From positions 3,968,001-4,032,000 of the forward strand of contig NZ_VFMX01000001.1 of the NCBI RefSeq assembly GCF_006715285.1: a DNA stretch of 64,000 nucleotides. The letters run 5' to 3'. Source of the DNA: Arthrobacter sp. SLBN-83. Its GTDB lineage: Bacteria; Actinomycetota; Actinomycetes; Actinomycetales; Micrococcaceae. Under the pieces are notes generated by a model that made no database searches, was not told the origin of the DNA, and was given only the letters and a program-made list of their open reading frames with translations. The translations under genes and the position numbers were made by a program. Within the stretch, counting starts at the first letter, position 1. Each line of letters starts with the position of its first letter. Below are positions 36,404 to 46,356 of the stretch, one piece after another.

Positions 36404-37965
36404 CAGGACTCCGCCCCGCCGGGGAGCGATTCCGCGGAAATGTTGTGCAGGGAGCCGGCCGTGTGAACGGCGCGCAACGGCGCGGCGGCCTTGTTGACGG
36501 TTTCCAGGGCCTCGGTGGGGTTCACCGAGTCCGCCACGATGCCGCCGCCGGCCTGGACATACGCGCGCCCTTCCCGGATCAGGGCGGACCGGATGGCGAT
36601 CGCCATGTCCATGTCACCGGCGAAGTCCAGGTAGCCCACCACGCCGCCGTAGATGCCGCGGCGGTGCGGTTCCAGCTCGTCCAGGAGCCGCAGGGCACGC
36701 GGCTTGGGCGCCCCGGAAAGGGTACCCGCGGGGAACGTCGCCTTCAGGACGTCGTAGGCCTTGGCCTGCGGGGAGAGCCGGCCCACCACGGTGGACACCA
36801 GGTGCATGATGTGGCTGAAGCGTTCCACCTCCATGAACTGCGTGACGTCCACGGTGCCGGCAACGCACACCTTGGACAGGTCGTTGCGGGAGAGGTCCAC
36901 CAGCATCAGGTGCTCGGCGCGTTCCTTCTGGTCTGCCAGGAGTTCCTCCGTCAGCGCCTTGTCCGCTTCCACCGTCTTCCCGCGGGGGCGGGATCCGGCG
37001 ATGGGGTGGGTGATGACTTCCTCGCCGGTCACCGTCACCAATGCTTCCGGCGAGGACCCGACAATGGAGTACTCCCTGCCGTCGGCGTCGGCAAGGCTGA
37101 AGATGTACATATACGGGCTGGGATTGGTGTTGCGCAGCACGCGGTAGACGTCCAGTGCGGACGCGTTGCACTCCATCTCGAACCGGCGCGAGATCACCAC
37201 CTGGAAGACTTCGCCGTCCACGATGGCTTCCTTGCCGCGGTCCAGCGCAGCCAGGTATTCGGCTTCATCCCAGCGTTCCTGGACGCTGGAGGCGAAGTCC
37301 AGGGCGGCGGGTGCCAGCACGGATACCGGCTGCACCACAGGGGCGCTGATCCTGGCCAGGAGTTCCTTGACCCGGGCCACGGCGTCGTGCCAGGCCTCGT
37401 CGACCCGCTCCGAGCTGTTGTCGAAGTTAATGGCGTTGGCGATCAGCAGGACAGTGCCGTCCACGTTGTCATGCACGGCCATGTCGGTGACCAGGTTCAA
37501 AGCCATCTCCGGCAGCTGCAGGTCGTCCTCGGGCGGGCTGACCAGCCGTTCCCAGTGCCGGACGGTTTCCCAGCCAAGGAAGCCCACCAGGCCGGAGGTG
37601 AAGGGCGGCAGTCCTTCGAAGCGGTCGGTGCGCAGGGCGTCGATGGTGTCGCGGATGGCGTCCACCGGGCTGCCGCTGACCGGCACGCCGGCCGGCGGTT
37701 CGCCCAGCCAGTGCGCCTGGCCGTCCTTGGTGGTCAGGGTGGCGCGGGATCTGGCGCCGATGAAGGAGTAGCGGGACCAGGCTCCGCCCACCGCCGCCGA
37801 TTCCATCAGGAAGGTGCCGGGCTGGCCCTGCGCCAGCTTCCGGTACAGGCCGATGGGGGTTTCGGCGTCGGCCAGGACCTTGAGCCTGACGGGGATGACG
37901 CGGCTGTGGCCGGCGAGTTCCCGGAATTCCTCAAGGCTTGGGCTGATGGTTCCAAGGTCCTGCAT
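36403..37965 (-). CDS. trpE: Anthranilate synthase component I
   Basis: 520 residues. Makes anthranilate from chorismate with ammonia supplied by TrpG (not in the window). The LMESA motif near residue 47 belongs to the tryptophan feedback site; chorismate-binding motifs include PIAGSRPRGKT, ERAEHLMLVDLSRNDL, FPAGTLSGAPKPRA and RRGIYGGVVGYLDF. ATG 37965 fits the family start; no clear ribosome site and no Trp-rich leader peptide were found in the 109-nt gap after hisI. Confidence 0.95.
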   Translation of the reverse strand: MQDLGTISPSLEEFRELAGHSRVIPVRLKVLADAETPIGLYRKLAQGQPGTFLMESAAVGGAWSRYSFIGARSRATLTTKDGQAHWLGEPPAGVPVSGSPVDAIRDTIDALRTDRFEGLPPFTSGLVGFLGWETVRHWERLVSPPEDDLQLPEMALNLVTDMAVHDNVDGTVLLIANAINFDNSSERVDEAWHDAVARVKELLARISAPVVQPVSVLAPAALDFASSVQERWDEAEYLAALDRGKEAIVDGEVFQVVISRRFEMECNASALDVYRVLRNTNPSPYMYIFSLADADGREYSIVGSSPEALVTVTGEEVITHPIAGSRPRGKTVEADKALTEELLADQKERAEHLMLVDLSRNDLSKVCVAGTVDVTQFMEVERFSHIMHLVSTVVGRLSPQAKAYDVLKATFPAGTLSGAPKPRALRLLDELEPHRRGIYGGVVGYLDFAGDMDMAIAIRSALIREGRAYVQAGGGIVADSVNPTEALETVNKAAAPLRAVHTAGSLHNISAESLPGGAES

Positions 37966-38074
37966 GGCTATGCTTGTCCGCCTGTTCTTCGAATGGCCCG
38001 GCGTGGCCGGCACCTTGAGTGTGCTTGCTGGGGTGCCGCAGCCGGATCCAGCCGGCCGGGGCTGCGTTATCCGC

Positions 38075-38515
38075 TTAGCCCGCCTGGCCTTCCACCACGG
38101 CCAGGTCCCTGCCGTCAAAGCAGGTGCGGGTGCCCGTGTGGCAGGCGGCGCCTACCTGGTCGACGCGCACCAGCAGTGCGTCGCCGTCGCAGTCCATAGC
38201 CACGGATTTGACCCACTGGACGTGCCCCGACGTATCGCCCTTGCGCCAGTATTCCTGGCGCGAGCGGGAGTAGAACGTCACCCGGCCGGTGGTCATGGTC
38301 CGGTGCAGGGCTTCATCGTCCATCCAGCCGAGCATCAAGACTTCGTTGGTGTCGTACTGCTGCACCACTGCTGCCACCAGGCCTGCGGCGTCGCGCTTGA
38401 GTGCCGCGGCGATCTCTTCCGGAAGGGGGCTGGCCGGCGGGATTTCCACGGACGACGACGACACTTCAGGCACGTCGGATCCTGCGGTTTGGACGGGGGT
38501 TGGCTGCTCAGACAT
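38075..38515 (-). CDS. hisI: Phosphoribosyl-AMP cyclohydrolase
   Basis: 146 residues. Third step of histidine synthesis. [32 protein letters not shown], and metal-binding DCDGDALL and [11 protein letters not shown] are all present. Not fused to hisE, which is separate at 41071. The N-terminal 35 residues are extra. TAGACT lies 7 nt before the ATG and no ribosome site is seen, so a leaderless mRNA is likely. It leads the trp genes. Confidence 0.95.
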   Translation of the reverse strand: MSEQPTPVQTAGSDVPEVSSSSVEIPPASPLPEEIAAALKRDAAGLVAAVVQQYDTNEVLMLGWMDDEALHRTMTTGRVTFYSRSRQEYWRKGDTSGHVQWVKSVAMDCDGDALLVRVDQVGAACHTGTRTCFDGRDLAVVEGQAG

Positions 38516-38627
38516 CGGGTCAAGTCTAGTGCCTTCGCGCACCCGCCCTCCTGTTGTGAACAACGGCACGCCACCGGCCGCTGCGGTGCTGCCCAACTCC
38601 ACAGCTCTCGTGCTAGTTTCACAAGTG
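38516..38627. promoter_or_regulatory. Divergent promoter region with two leaderless-type -10 boxes
   Basis: On minus, TAGACT sits 7 nt before the hisI start; on plus, TAGTTT (38614-38619) sits 8 nt before the start at 38628. Neither gene has a ribosome binding site. Confidence 0.6.
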
Positions 38628-39272
38628 ATGCATTTCGTCGAACCGTCCCGAGAAGTCCTGGCCGAAACCCTGCTTGCGGCCGGCCCTGATGCGCCCACGC
38701 TGTGCAAGGGCTGGCGTACCAGGGACCTTGCCGCGCACCTGTACCTGCGCGAGCGGAAGGCCGCCGTCGGGCTGGGCCTGGTCATCAAACGGCTGGCCAA
38801 GGCGTCAGACCAGGCAACCGCCAAGCTGGCTGCCAAGCTCACCGGTAACGAGGACTACGCCCGGCTGGTGAACACCTTCCGCGCGGGTCCGCCTGCGCTC
38901 TCCCCGATGAGCATCAAGGCGCTGGACGAAAGCGCCAACCTGATCGAGTACTTCGTTCACACCGAGGACGTCCGGCGCGCCGTGGACCGGTGGGCCCCCA
39001 GGGCACTGGATGAGGCCTACTCCGACGCGCTGTGGGACGAACTGGTGAAGCGCGCTGCCATTCTGTACCGCGGCGTTGACCTTGGCATTGTGCTGGTCCG
39101 CCCGTCGGGGCCCAGGCATGTCGCCAAGCGCGCACCTGTTTCGGTGGCAATTGTCGGCGAGCCGGGCGAACTGCTGATGCACGCCCACGGCCGCACGCGC
39201 CATGCCCTGGTCACCTTCGAAGGCCAGCCCGACGCCGTCGCCCTCCTCCAGTCAGCCGAAGTAGGACTGTAA
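38628..39272 (+). CDS. TIGR03085-type metal-binding protein (DinB/mycothiol-dependent isomerase fold)
   Basis: 214 residues. [16 protein letters not shown] near residue 25-40 supplies the first His/Glu of a DinB-type metal site, with [12 protein letters not shown] as a second. Related to maleylpyruvate isomerase-like proteins. Function unknown. It is the only plus-strand gene between 23100 and 50900 and is convergent with hisF across 27 bp. Confidence 0.8.
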   Translation: MHFVEPSREVLAETLLAAGPDAPTLCKGWRTRDLAAHLYLRERKAAVGLGLVIKRLAKASDQATAKLAAKLTGNEDYARLVNTFRAGPPALSPMSIKALDESANLIEYFVHTEDVRRAVDRWAPRALDEAYSDALWDELVKRAAILYRGVDLGIVLVRPSGPRHVAKRAPVSVAIVGEPGELLMHAHGRTRHALVTFEGQPDAVALLQSAEVGL

Positions 39273-39299
39273 AAACAAGGCCGCTGACCAAGGCGGGCA

Positions 39300-40076
39300 C
39301 TACCTGACTTCGAAGCCCGCTTCGCGAATGGCGTCCTTGACCTGGTGCATCATGTTGTCCGGGCCCCAGTGGAAGATCGAGGCGGCCAGGACTGCGTCTG
39401 CTCCGGCCGCCACAGCGGGCGGGAAGTGTGCAGGCTCCCCCGCCCCGCCGGAGGCGATGATCGGAACCTTGACAGCGGCCCGGACCAGCTTGATCAGCTC
39501 GAGGTCGAAGCCGTCCTTGGTGCCGTCGGCGTCGATCGAGTTCAGCAGGATCTCCCCCACCCCGCGGTCCGCAGCCTCCCTGGCCCATTCGATCGCGTCG
39601 ATCCCGGTCCCCGTGCGCCCACCGTGGGTGGTCACTTCGAATCCCGACGGCGTGGGCTGGGACCCCGGGCGGGTGCGCCGGGCGTCGACGGACAGGACGA
39701 GCACCTGGGAACCGAAGTGCCGGGTGATTTCGTCGATGACGTCAGGCCGGGCCACCGCCGCGGTATTGATGGAGGCCTTGTCGGCGCCGTAGCGCAGGAG
39801 CTTGTCCACCTCGGCGACGCCGCGGACGCCGCCGCCCACAGTCAGGGGGATGAAGACTTCCTCGGCGGTGCGGCGGACCACGTCGAAGGTGGTCTCGCGG
39901 TTGCCGGAGGACGCCGTAACGTCAAGGAACGTCAGTTCGTCGGCACCGGCATTGTCGTAGCGGTGTGCGAGCTCAACGGGATCGCCGGCGTCGCGGAGGC
40001 CCTCAAAGTTGACGCCCTTGACCACGCGCCCGGCGTCGACGTCGAGGCAGGGAATGACCCGTACTGCTACTGCCAT
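39300..40076 (-). CDS. hisF: Imidazole glycerol phosphate synthase, cyclase subunit
   Basis: 258-residue barrel enzyme that closes the imidazole ring with ammonia from HisH. The catalytic Asp is in [14 protein letters not shown] (residue about 11) and the second in [17 protein letters not shown] and ASGGAGEP bind phosphate. hisH and hisA are not in the window. Lies 42 nt after hisG. Confidence 0.96.
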   Translation of the reverse strand: MAVAVRVIPCLDVDAGRVVKGVNFEGLRDAGDPVELAHRYDNAGADELTFLDVTASSGNRETTFDVVRRTAEEVFIPLTVGGGVRGVAEVDKLLRYGADKASINTAAVARPDVIDEITRHFGSQVLVLSVDARRTRPGSQPTPSGFEVTTHGGRTGTGIDAIEWAREAADRGVGEILLNSIDADGTKDGFDLELIKLVRAAVKVPIIASGGAGEPAHFPPAVAAGADAVLAASIFHWGPDNMMHQVKDAIREAGFEVR

Positions 40077-40118
40077 GGGAACTCCTGGATATTCTGCGGG
40101 GCTGTTGTGTGCCGGTTC

Positions 40119-40979
40119 TCAGATGCGGCAGGCGTGGATGCTGCTGACCAGGATGGCGCGGGCCCCGAGGTCGTACAGTTCGTCCATGATCCGGTTGGTT
40201 TCCTTCTTGGGAACCATGGACCGGACGGCAACCCAGTCGGAGTCGCGCAGCGGGGAAACGGTGGGCGATTCGAGGCCGGGGGTCAGGCTGGCGGCCTTCT
40301 CGACGAGTTCCTTGCGGATGTCGTAATCCATCAGCACGTACTGGCGCGCCACCAGGACACCCTGGAGGCGGCGGATCAGGACTTCGATCTCCTTGGCCGT
40401 GCCGTTGGCGGCGCCGCCGTTGCCGGTGCGCCGGATGAGGACGGCCTCGGACTTGAGAATGGGGTCGCCGAAGATTTCCATTCCGGCGGCCTTGAGGGTG
40501 TTGCCGGTTTCCACGACGTCGGCGATGGCGTCGGCGACGCCGAGGCGGACGGATGACTCGACGGCGCCATCGAGGCGTACCACCTTGGCGTTGATGCCGC
40601 GCTCGGCAAGGTAGTTGCGCAGCAGGCCGTCGTAGCTGGTGGCAAGGCGCTTGCCCTCAAGCTCGGCGGCGGAGCTGAAGTCGCCTACCGGCCCGGCGAA
40701 GCGGAAGGTGGAGGCGGCGAATCCCAGCGGAAGCAGCTCTTCGGCCTCCACCTCGGCGTCCAGCAGCAGGTCGCGGCCGGTGATGCCGACGTCGAGCGTT
40801 CCCTGCCCCACGTACACGGCGATGTCGCGGGGACGGAGGAAGAAGAACTCGATGTCGTTGTCGGGGTCCACCATGACCAGCTCGCGGCTATCGCGCCGCT
40901 GGCGATATCCGGCTTCGGAAAGCATGGCGGAGGCGGCTTCGGACAGGGAGCCTTTGTTGGGGACGGCTACTCGCAGCAT
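40119..40979 (-). CDS. hisG: ATP phosphoribosyltransferase, long form
   Basis: 286 residues. First, feedback-regulated step of histidine synthesis. The length and C-terminal ACT-like domain mark the long form that works without HisZ. MLRVAVPNKGSLSE, DVGITGRDLLLD and ADAIADVVETGNTLKAAG (PRPP-binding region) are clear. Follows hisE by 91 nt. Confidence 0.95.
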   Translation of the reverse strand: MLRVAVPNKGSLSEAASAMLSEAGYRQRRDSRELVMVDPDNDIEFFFLRPRDIAVYVGQGTLDVGITGRDLLLDAEVEAEELLPLGFAASTFRFAGPVGDFSSAAELEGKRLATSYDGLLRNYLAERGINAKVVRLDGAVESSVRLGVADAIADVVETGNTLKAAGMEIFGDPILKSEAVLIRRTGNGGAANGTAKEIEVLIRRLQGVLVARQYVLMDYDIRKELVEKAASLTPGLESPTVSPLRDSDWVAVRSMVPKKETNRIMDELYDLGARAILVSSIHACRI

Positions 40980-41070
40980 GGGAAATTCTTTCTGGATTTG
41001 AAATGTCTAGGTGTTCAAGCAGTGCAGGCCACGGCAGGAACCGGCGGCAAAAGGCGCGCCGGACCGGTGG

Positions 41071-41334
41071 CTACAGATGCTTGTAGACGTCTTCCAGGGT
41101 CAGGCCTTTGGCGAGCATCAGAACCTGCAGGTGGTACAGCAGCTGGGAGATTTCCTCGGCCGCGGCTTCATCGGATTCATATTCGGCAGCCATCCATACT
41201 TCGGCTGCTTCCTCAACGACTTTTTTGCCGATGCCGTGAACACCGGACTCCAATTCAGCGACGGTGCGGGAGCCTTCCGGGCGGGTGGCTGCCTTCTCGC
41301 TGAGCTCAGCGAACAGCGTCTCGAAATTCTTCAC
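41071..41334 (-). CDS. hisE: Phosphoribosyl-ATP pyrophosphatase
   Basis: 87 residues. Second step of histidine synthesis. The all-alpha MazG-like fold carries [18 protein letters not shown] and [18 protein letters not shown] at 41334 is chosen (GGAGG just upstream, family begins [10 protein letters not shown]); the ATG at 41412 gives a non-conserved extension. Separate hisE and hisI are usual in actinobacteria. Confidence 0.93.
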   Translation of the reverse strand: MKNFETLFAELSEKAATRPEGSRTVAELESGVHGIGKKVVEEAAEVWMAAEYESDEAAAEEISQLLYHLQVLMLAKGLTLEDVYKHL

Positions 41335-41435
41335 GCCCTCCAGCCTACTTGCTGCGGCCGCAAGGGCGCTTCCCGGGCCCTTGCATGACGGGCGCGATGT
41401 GAGGGAATACACACCGCACCCGTCCGCTGGAGCGT

Positions 41436-41924
41436 TTAGTTGCGGTACTGCTTGAGGACGACGGCGGTGGCCAGCGCGGCGGTCACGGCTTCGTGGCCCT
41501 TGTCTTCCTTGGAGCCCGGCAGGCCGGCGCGGTCCAGGCCCTGCTGCTCGTTGTCGCAGGTGAGCACGCCGAAGCCCACCGGCACTCCGGTGGAGACGCT
41601 GACGTCGGTAAGGCCGGACGTCGCGGCCTGGCAGACGTAGTCGAAGTGCGGGGTTCCGCCACGGATCACGACGCCGAGGGCAACCACGGCGTCAAAGTGC
41701 GGTGCCAGCCGCGCGGCAGCCACCGGAAGCTCAAAGCTGCCGGGAACCCGCAGGACGGCGGGCTCGGCGATGCCGGCGTCCTTGGCTGCCCGGAGCGCGC
41801 CGTCCAGGAGCCCGTCCATGATCTGGGTGTGCCAGCTGGCTGCGATGATCGCCAGTTTCAGCTGCGAGGTTTCGGCCGGGTTGAGGGTGCTGAGGTCGAT
41901 GTCGGGGGCGCCGTGTCCGCTCAT
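41436..41924 (-). CDS. ribH: 6,7-dimethyl-8-ribityllumazine synthase
   Basis: 162 residues. Condenses the dihydroxybutanone phosphate made by RibB with the pyrimidine from Rib[46 protein letters not shown] (catalytic His) and [16 protein letters not shown] are the family motifs. Last gene of the rib operon, 32 nt after ribA. Confidence 0.96.
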   Translation of the reverse strand: MSGHGAPDIDLSTLNPAETSQLKLAIIAASWHTQIMDGLLDGALRAAKDAGIAEPAVLRVPGSFELPVAAARLAPHFDAVVALGVVIRGGTPHFDYVCQAATSGLTDVSVSTGVPVGFGVLTCDNEQQGLDRAGLPGSKEDKGHEAVTAALATAVVLKQYRN

Positions 41925-41956
41925 GGGTTCTTCTGTTCCGTTCGTTCTTGAAGACG

Positions 41957-42691
41957 TCAGTCTTGTTCGTGGTCGTAGGGGGCTTCGGGGGCCGGCACGG
42001 AAACGGGAGCCACCTGGGTGTCCAGCAGCAGACGGTGTTCCATGCGGTCCTTCTTGGTACGCAGGTACCGGATGTTCTGTTCACGGGACGGCACCTCGGT
42101 GGGCACCATTTCCACGACCTTCACCCCGGCCTTGGCCAGTCTGTTCTGCTTGTCCGGGTTGTTGCTCAACAGCCGCACCTCGTGCAGCCCCATCTCGGCG
42201 AGGATCTGGGCTGCGGCTTTGTAGCACCGGGCATCAACGGGCAGGCCCAGCTGCTCATTGGCTTCTACGGTGTCGAAACCCGCTTCCTGCAGCGCGTAGG
42301 CCTTGATTTTGTTGGCCAGGCCGATGCCGCGGCCTTCCTGGCCGCGCAGGTAGAGCAGGGTGCCTCCGTTGTCCCGGATCAGTTCCAGTGCGAAGGCAAG
42401 CTGCTCTCCGCAGTCGCAGCGGTAGGAACCGAAGACATCGCCGGTCAGGCACTCGGAGTGCAGGCGCACCAAGGGAGCTTTTCCATCGGTGGGAGGGTTG
42501 GGGGAGCTGACGGCCAGGTGCTCAACGCCGGTCACGAGGTCCGTCCATGCCTGGGCCACGAAGTCGCCAAAGGCAGTGGGAAGTTGGACGATGGGCCCTC
42601 CGCTGACGGGATGGGGCGCTTCACCGGACACCGCGCGGGGCGTCCGGTGGCCGTCCTGGTGGCTGTCGTCGCTGGCTGCCGCTGCCGTCAT
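41957..42691 (-). CDS. ribA: GTP cyclohydrolase II
   Basis: 244 residues. Opens GTP to the pyrimidine precursor of riboflavin. The zinc motif is [18 protein letters not shown], with [15 protein letters not shown] and [12 protein letters not shown] following. It has a non-conserved 40-residue N-terminus. It is a separate gene here, overlapping ribB by 4 nt (ATGA), where many bacteria have a RibBA fusion. Confidence 0.95.
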   Translation of the reverse strand: MTAAAASDDSHQDGHRTPRAVSGEAPHPVSGGPIVQLPTAFGDFVAQAWTDLVTGVEHLAVSSPNPPTDGKAPLVRLHSECLTGDVFGSYRCDCGEQLAFALELIRDNGGTLLYLRGQEGRGIGLANKIKAYALQEAGFDTVEANEQLGLPVDARCYKAAAQILAEMGLHEVRLLSNNPDKQNRLAKAGVKVVEMVPTEVPSREQNIRYLRTKKDRMEHRLLLDTQVAPVSVPAPEAPYDHEQD

Positions 42692-43431
42692 GGCTTCTCC
42701 TTCTCTTCGCCCGGGACCGCCCGGGCATCCTCCTGCGGGACTCCCCCGGCCCCGGCTTCAAGATACGCCACCAGGTCCTCGATGGAGATCAGGGGGCACC
42801 CATGTTCAGCTGCGAACGAACGGAGCCCGTCCAGGCGCATCATTTCACCGTCGTCGTACACCACTTCCGCAATCACCCCGACAGGCTCCAAGCCTGCCAG
42901 CCGGCACAGGTCCACCGCGGCCTCGGTGTGGCCCTGGCGTTCCCGCACACCTCCATCAACTGCCCGGAGCGGGAAAATATGCCCCGGACGGGTCACGGAG
43001 GCAGGAACCGCGTCCGGGTCCGCGAGGATACGGGCGGTCAGGGCGCGGTCGGTGGCGGAGATCCCGGTGCTGACACCTGTGGCGGCGTCGCAGGACACGG
43101 TGTAGGCGGTGCCCTTCGCGTCCTCGTTGACGGCCGTCATGGGAGGCAGGGCCAGGGCGTCGGCGCGGTCTCCGGTCAACGGCACGCAGATGACGCCGGA
43201 GCTGTACCGGATGGTCCAGCCCATCAGTGCCGGGGTGGCGTGCTGGGCGGCGAAGATGATGTCACCTTCGTTTTCCCGGTCCTCGTTGTCGACAACCAGC
43301 ACGGGCCGGCCGGCAGCCATGGCGCGCACGGCGTCTTCAATGGAGTCAAGTCCCCTGGCCGGTGCGGCCGGTGCCGCGGCGGCCGCGGGTGCGGCGGCGA
43401 TGTTGGATTCCAGGTGTACCGCGGCGTTCAC
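42688..43431 (-). CDS. ribB: 3,4-dihydroxy-2-butanone 4-phosphate synthase
   Basis: 247 residues. Makes the four-carbon unit of riboflavin from ribulose 5-phosphate. [22 protein letters not shown]-like [31 protein letters not shown] and [10 protein letters not shown] are the metal and substrate motifs. A 25-residue Ala-rich N-terminus precedes the domain. GTG start overlaps the ribE stop by 4 nt. Confidence 0.95.
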   Translation of the reverse strand: MNAAVHLESNIAAAPAAAAAPAAPARGLDSIEDAVRAMAAGRPVLVVDNEDRENEGDIIFAAQHATPALMGWTIRYSSGVICVPLTGDRADALALPPMTAVNEDAKGTAYTVSCDAATGVSTGISATDRALTARILADPDAVPASVTRPGHIFPLRAVDGGVRERQGHTEAAVDLCRLAGLEPVGVIAEVVYDDGEMMRLDGLRSFAAEHGCPLISIEDLVAYLEAGAGGVPQEDARAVPGEEKEKP

Positions 43432-44084
43432 AGTGCACCTCCCGCGATGGCTGCTTCGGCCCCAGATGCTGCAGTGCCACTGAAGGCAAGCAGTCGTTCG
43501 GTGTATTTGGCCAACACATCCACTTCCAGGTTTACCCGGCTGCCGGTGGTCTTCGTGCCCAGGCCGGTTTCGGCAAGGGTGGTGGGAATCAGGCCCACTT
43601 CGAACCAGGGCTCCTGCTCGGCTGCCGGGCTGACTGCCGTCACGGTCAGGGAGACGCCGTCAATGGCGATGGAACCCTTTTCGGCAATGTAGCGGGCAAG
43701 GTTGGCGGGCACGCCAAAGCGCAGCCGTTCCCAGTTGCCCTGGGGTTCGCGTTCCAGCAGGACGCCCACGCCGTCCACGTGTCCCTGCACCACATGCCCG
43801 TCCAGGCGGCCGCCGGCGGGAACGCAGCGCTCCAGGTTGACGGTGTCCCCGGCGGTTAGCTCGCCGATGGTGCTGCGGACCAGGGTTTCGCCCATGACGT
43901 CCACGCTGAAGTCCTTGCCATCGATTTCGGTTGCAGTGAGGCAGACTCCGTTGACGGCGATGGAGCCGCCCAGTGCCAGGCCCTCGGTGGAGCCGGGCGC
44001 ATGCAGCCGGAGGGTGGCGCTGGTGTCGCCGTCACGCTCAACGGACAGCACCTGCCCCTGCTCGGCAATAATTCCGGTGAACAT
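43428..44084 (-). CDS. ribE: Riboflavin synthase alpha chain
   Basis: 218 residues. Dismutates two lumazines to riboflavin. Two tandem barrels each begin with the family pattern: [10 protein letters not shown] at the N-terminus, CLTATEIDG and later [12 protein letters not shown] 44084 overlaps the ribD stop by one base. The in-frame extension to 44225 is ribD sequence. Confidence 0.95.
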   Translation of the reverse strand: MFTGIIAEQGQVLSVERDGDTSATLRLHAPGSTEGLALGGSIAVNGVCLTATEIDGKDFSVDVMGETLVRSTIGELTAGDTVNLERCVPAGGRLDGHVVQGHVDGVGVLLEREPQGNWERLRFGVPANLARYIAEKGSIAIDGVSLTVTAVSPAAEQEPWFEVGLIPTTLAETGLGTKTTGSRVNLEVDVLAKYTERLLAFSGTAASGAEAAIAGGAL

Positions 44085-45223
44085 CAGTAGCCTCCCTGGG
44101 CTTGCTCCGCGGTGGCGCGGGTTGGTTGGTGGTCGAGTGCAACTTTGCGCTGCGGTCTGAGGTGCAGTCGAAGGTCCCGGCCCAGCATGCGGACCGCACC
44201 GCCGTCCGACGCGTCCCATTCCCACTGCTGGGCGTCGGGGAGGCTGGTGATGCCCAGCCCGTTCAACGAGGGGGTGCCGGATCCCAGCAGGGTTGGCGCC
44301 AGGTACACGATGAGTTCATCCACCAGGCCTGCTGCCAGGAAGGAGCTGAGGATGCTGGAGCCGCCCTCCACCATGACGTGCCGGGTGCCGGCGTCGTACA
44401 ACATGGACAGCGCCTGCCGCGGGTCCCGGGTGGGAAGGTGCACGGCCAGGCCGTCGTCGCCGTGGATGGCGGCGCCCTCTGGAATCCCGCGGAGCCCCAT
44501 GACGGCCCGGACGGGCTGCCTGGCCGCGGGGTTGCCTTTGGTGTCCCGGGCTGTCAGCCGGGGGTTGTCCACCAGCACCGTCTGTGTGCCCACCAGGATG
44601 GCGTCGATGCGGCTGCGGATCCCGTGGTTGTCCGCCAGGGACTCGGCGCTGGAGATCCACTGGCTGGTGCCGTCTTCCGCAGCGATCCGCGCGTCCAGGG
44701 TCTGGGCGATGTGGAGGGTGACAAAGGGCCGCTTGGCGGCCACTGCCTCAAACCACTGACGGTTCAGGTCCAGCGCCTCGTCTGCGCCAAGGCCGCTCCG
44801 CACCCGGATGCCGGCCGCGCGCAGGGTTGCGGCACCGCCGGCGGCGGGGTCGTGGGGGTCGTCGACCGCGTACACCACGTCAGTGATCCCCGCGGCGATG
44901 ATCGCCTCCGTGCACGGGCCGGTGCGGCCCACGTGGTTGCAGGGCTCCAGCGTGACCACCATGGTGCAGCCGGACAGATCCAGGCCGACGGCGGCAGCCC
45001 GGGCAATGGCGTCGGCTTCGGCATGCGCGGTGCCGGCTCCGCGGTGGTAACCCGTGACGAGTTCCCGTCCGTCAGGACCGACGACGACGGCACCCACCAG
45101 GGGATTTGCCCCGCGCGGTCCCTCCAAGGCTGATTGGAGGGCATGTTCCATGGCCCGGGTTTCTTCCGCAGTGAAGGCCGTGACCACCCCGGCGGCAGGC
45201 TGCAGTTCCACGGCGCCCGTCAT
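44084..45223 (-). CDS. ribD: Bifunctional riboflavin deaminase/reductase
   Basis: 379 residues. The N-terminal deaminase has HAEADA and PCNHVGRTGPC zinc motifs (about 67-105). The C-terminal reductase starts near 165 with RPFVTLHIAQTLDARIA, then VMVEGGSSILSSFL. First gene of the rib operon, behind an FMN riboswitch and a 190-nt leader. Confidence 0.95.
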   Translation of the reverse strand: MTGAVELQPAAGVVTAFTAEETRAMEHALQSALEGPRGANPLVGAVVVGPDGRELVTGYHRGAGTAHAEADAIARAAAVGLDLSGCTMVVTLEPCNHVGRTGPCTEAIIAAGITDVVYAVDDPHDPAAGGAATLRAAGIRVRSGLGADEALDLNRQWFEAVAAKRPFVTLHIAQTLDARIAAEDGTSQWISSAESLADNHGIRSRIDAILVGTQTVLVDNPRLTARDTKGNPAARQPVRAVMGLRGIPEGAAIHGDDGLAVHLPTRDPRQALSMLYDAGTRHVMVEGGSSILSSFLAAGLVDELIVYLAPTLLGSGTPSLNGLGITSLPDAQQWEWDASDGGAVRMLGRDLRLHLRPQRKVALDHQPTRATAEQAQGGY

Positions 45224-45297
45224 GCGGTGGCCGTTGCTGGCTGGACGGACCCGGAATGTGGGCCTGCCATCGAAGCGGCAGGAGTTTCGGCGTTAAA

Positions 45298-45396
45298 GAG
45301 CCATCGCTGGGGGTTCATTCGTGTGTCGTTCCTTCCCTGTCGAACCGCGATGGCTCCGGGGATACGACAGCAGAACGCTGCGCGGCGCGATGGCTG
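45298..45396 (-). promoter_or_regulatory. Candidate expression platform of the ribD leader
   Basis: In transcript order, two copies of AGCCATCGC (45387-45395 and 45347-45355, minus) precede one complement GCGATGGCT (45299-45307) that is followed by CTTTAACG. The second copy and the complement form a terminator-like stem; the first copy could compete. The arrangement suits riboswitch control but is untested. Confidence 0.5.
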
Positions 45397-45417
45397 CACA
45401 GATACAGCTGTACGTGC

Positions 45418-45555
45418 TTCTCTCATCCAGACTTTAACTGTCGGTACCGGAATTTCACCGGTTCAACCGTCCGCCGGAATTCTCATCAAGAGAACACCGG
45501 CTCGCGGGTCGCGGACTGTCACCGCCGGTTCGGACTTACACCGACCCCGGAGCAC
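45418..45555 (-). ncRNA. FMN riboswitch (RFN element)
   Basis: Minus-strand RNA contains the conserved blocks: GGTGTAAGTCCGAACC, GGCGGTGACAGTC, GACCCGCGAGC, ACCGGTGAAATTCCGGTACC and GACAGTTAAAGTCTGGATG, closed by a CTCCGGGGTCGG / ...GAGAGA stem. It binds FMN and should lower ribDEBAH expression when FMN is plentiful. It lies 43 nt after the rpe stop; a promoter is expected in that gap. Confidence 0.95.
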
Positions 45556-45598
45556 GTATGTGTGTTGTTATTGTGCCACAACCGGCAGGGGCTCCCGG

Positions 45599-46276
45599 TT
45601 ATTCCGTCGCCGCACGTAATGTGCGGGCGCCCTTGGTGCGCAGCAGGTCGATGGCCGCGGCCGGATCCTCGGCGCCGTAAACGGCGGAGCCTGCCACGAA
45701 GACATTGGCGCCCGCCTCAGCGGCGCGCTCAATGGTTTCCTCCGTGATGCCGCCGTCCACCTGGATGGCCACGGCCGCCCCTGATCCGTCCACGGCTGCG
45801 CGGGCCCTGCGGATCTTGGGCAGGGTGACGTCCAGGAAGGCCTGCCCGCCAAAGCCCGGTTCCACCGTCATGATGAGCAGCATGTCCAACTCCGGCAGCA
45901 TGTCCAGGTAGGGCTCCACGGGGGTTGCGGGGCGCAGGGCCATCCCCGCCTTGGCTCCCCTGCTGCGTAGTTCCCTGGCCAGCTTGATGGGTGCAATGGA
46001 GGCCTCGGCGTGGAACGTGACCGAGGCCAGGCCGGCGTCGGCGAACCCGGGTGCCCAGCGGTCGGCATCGGCAATCATGAGGTGGGCGTCGAGCGGAACC
46101 GGGCTGACGGCCTGGATGCGCTGCACGACGGGCAGCCCGATGGTCAGGTTGGGAACGAAGTGGTTGTCCATGACGTCCACGTGCACGGCGTCCGCATTGC
46201 TGATCCGCTGAAGTTCGGCTTCAAGGTTGACGAAGTCGGCGGAGAGGATGCTCGGGTTGATGCAGCACTGCGTCAA
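45599..46276 (-). CDS. rpe: Ribulose-phosphate 3-epimerase
   Basis: 225 residues. Interconverts ribulose and xylulose 5-phosphates; ribulose 5-phosphate also feeds RibB and histidine/[54 protein letters not shown] and [12 protein letters not shown] are the metal and phosphate motifs. A TTG start at 46276 with AAAGG upstream gives the family N-terminus. Confidence 0.95.
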   Translation of the reverse strand: MTQCCINPSILSADFVNLEAELQRISNADAVHVDVMDNHFVPNLTIGLPVVQRIQAVSPVPLDAHLMIADADRWAPGFADAGLASVTFHAEASIAPIKLARELRSRGAKAGMALRPATPVEPYLDMLPELDMLLIMTVEPGFGGQAFLDVTLPKIRRARAAVDGSGAAVAIQVDGGITEETIERAAEAGANVFVAGSAVYGAEDPAAAIDLLRTKGARTLRAATE

Positions 46277-46356
46277 GGGTGTGCCTTTCGCTCGGAGGTG
46301 CGGTGGTCCCGCGGAGATGCTGGGGTGGTTGAAAGCTGCACGGGTGTTTCTCCCGT

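Noticed and set aside
37966-38118. Reading frame upstream of trpE containing TWPWW, suggesting a tryptophan leader peptide
   Set aside because: The Trp codons lie inside the 3' end of hisI in another frame; the 109-nt gap itself has no short ORF with Trp codons and no clear attenuator stem.
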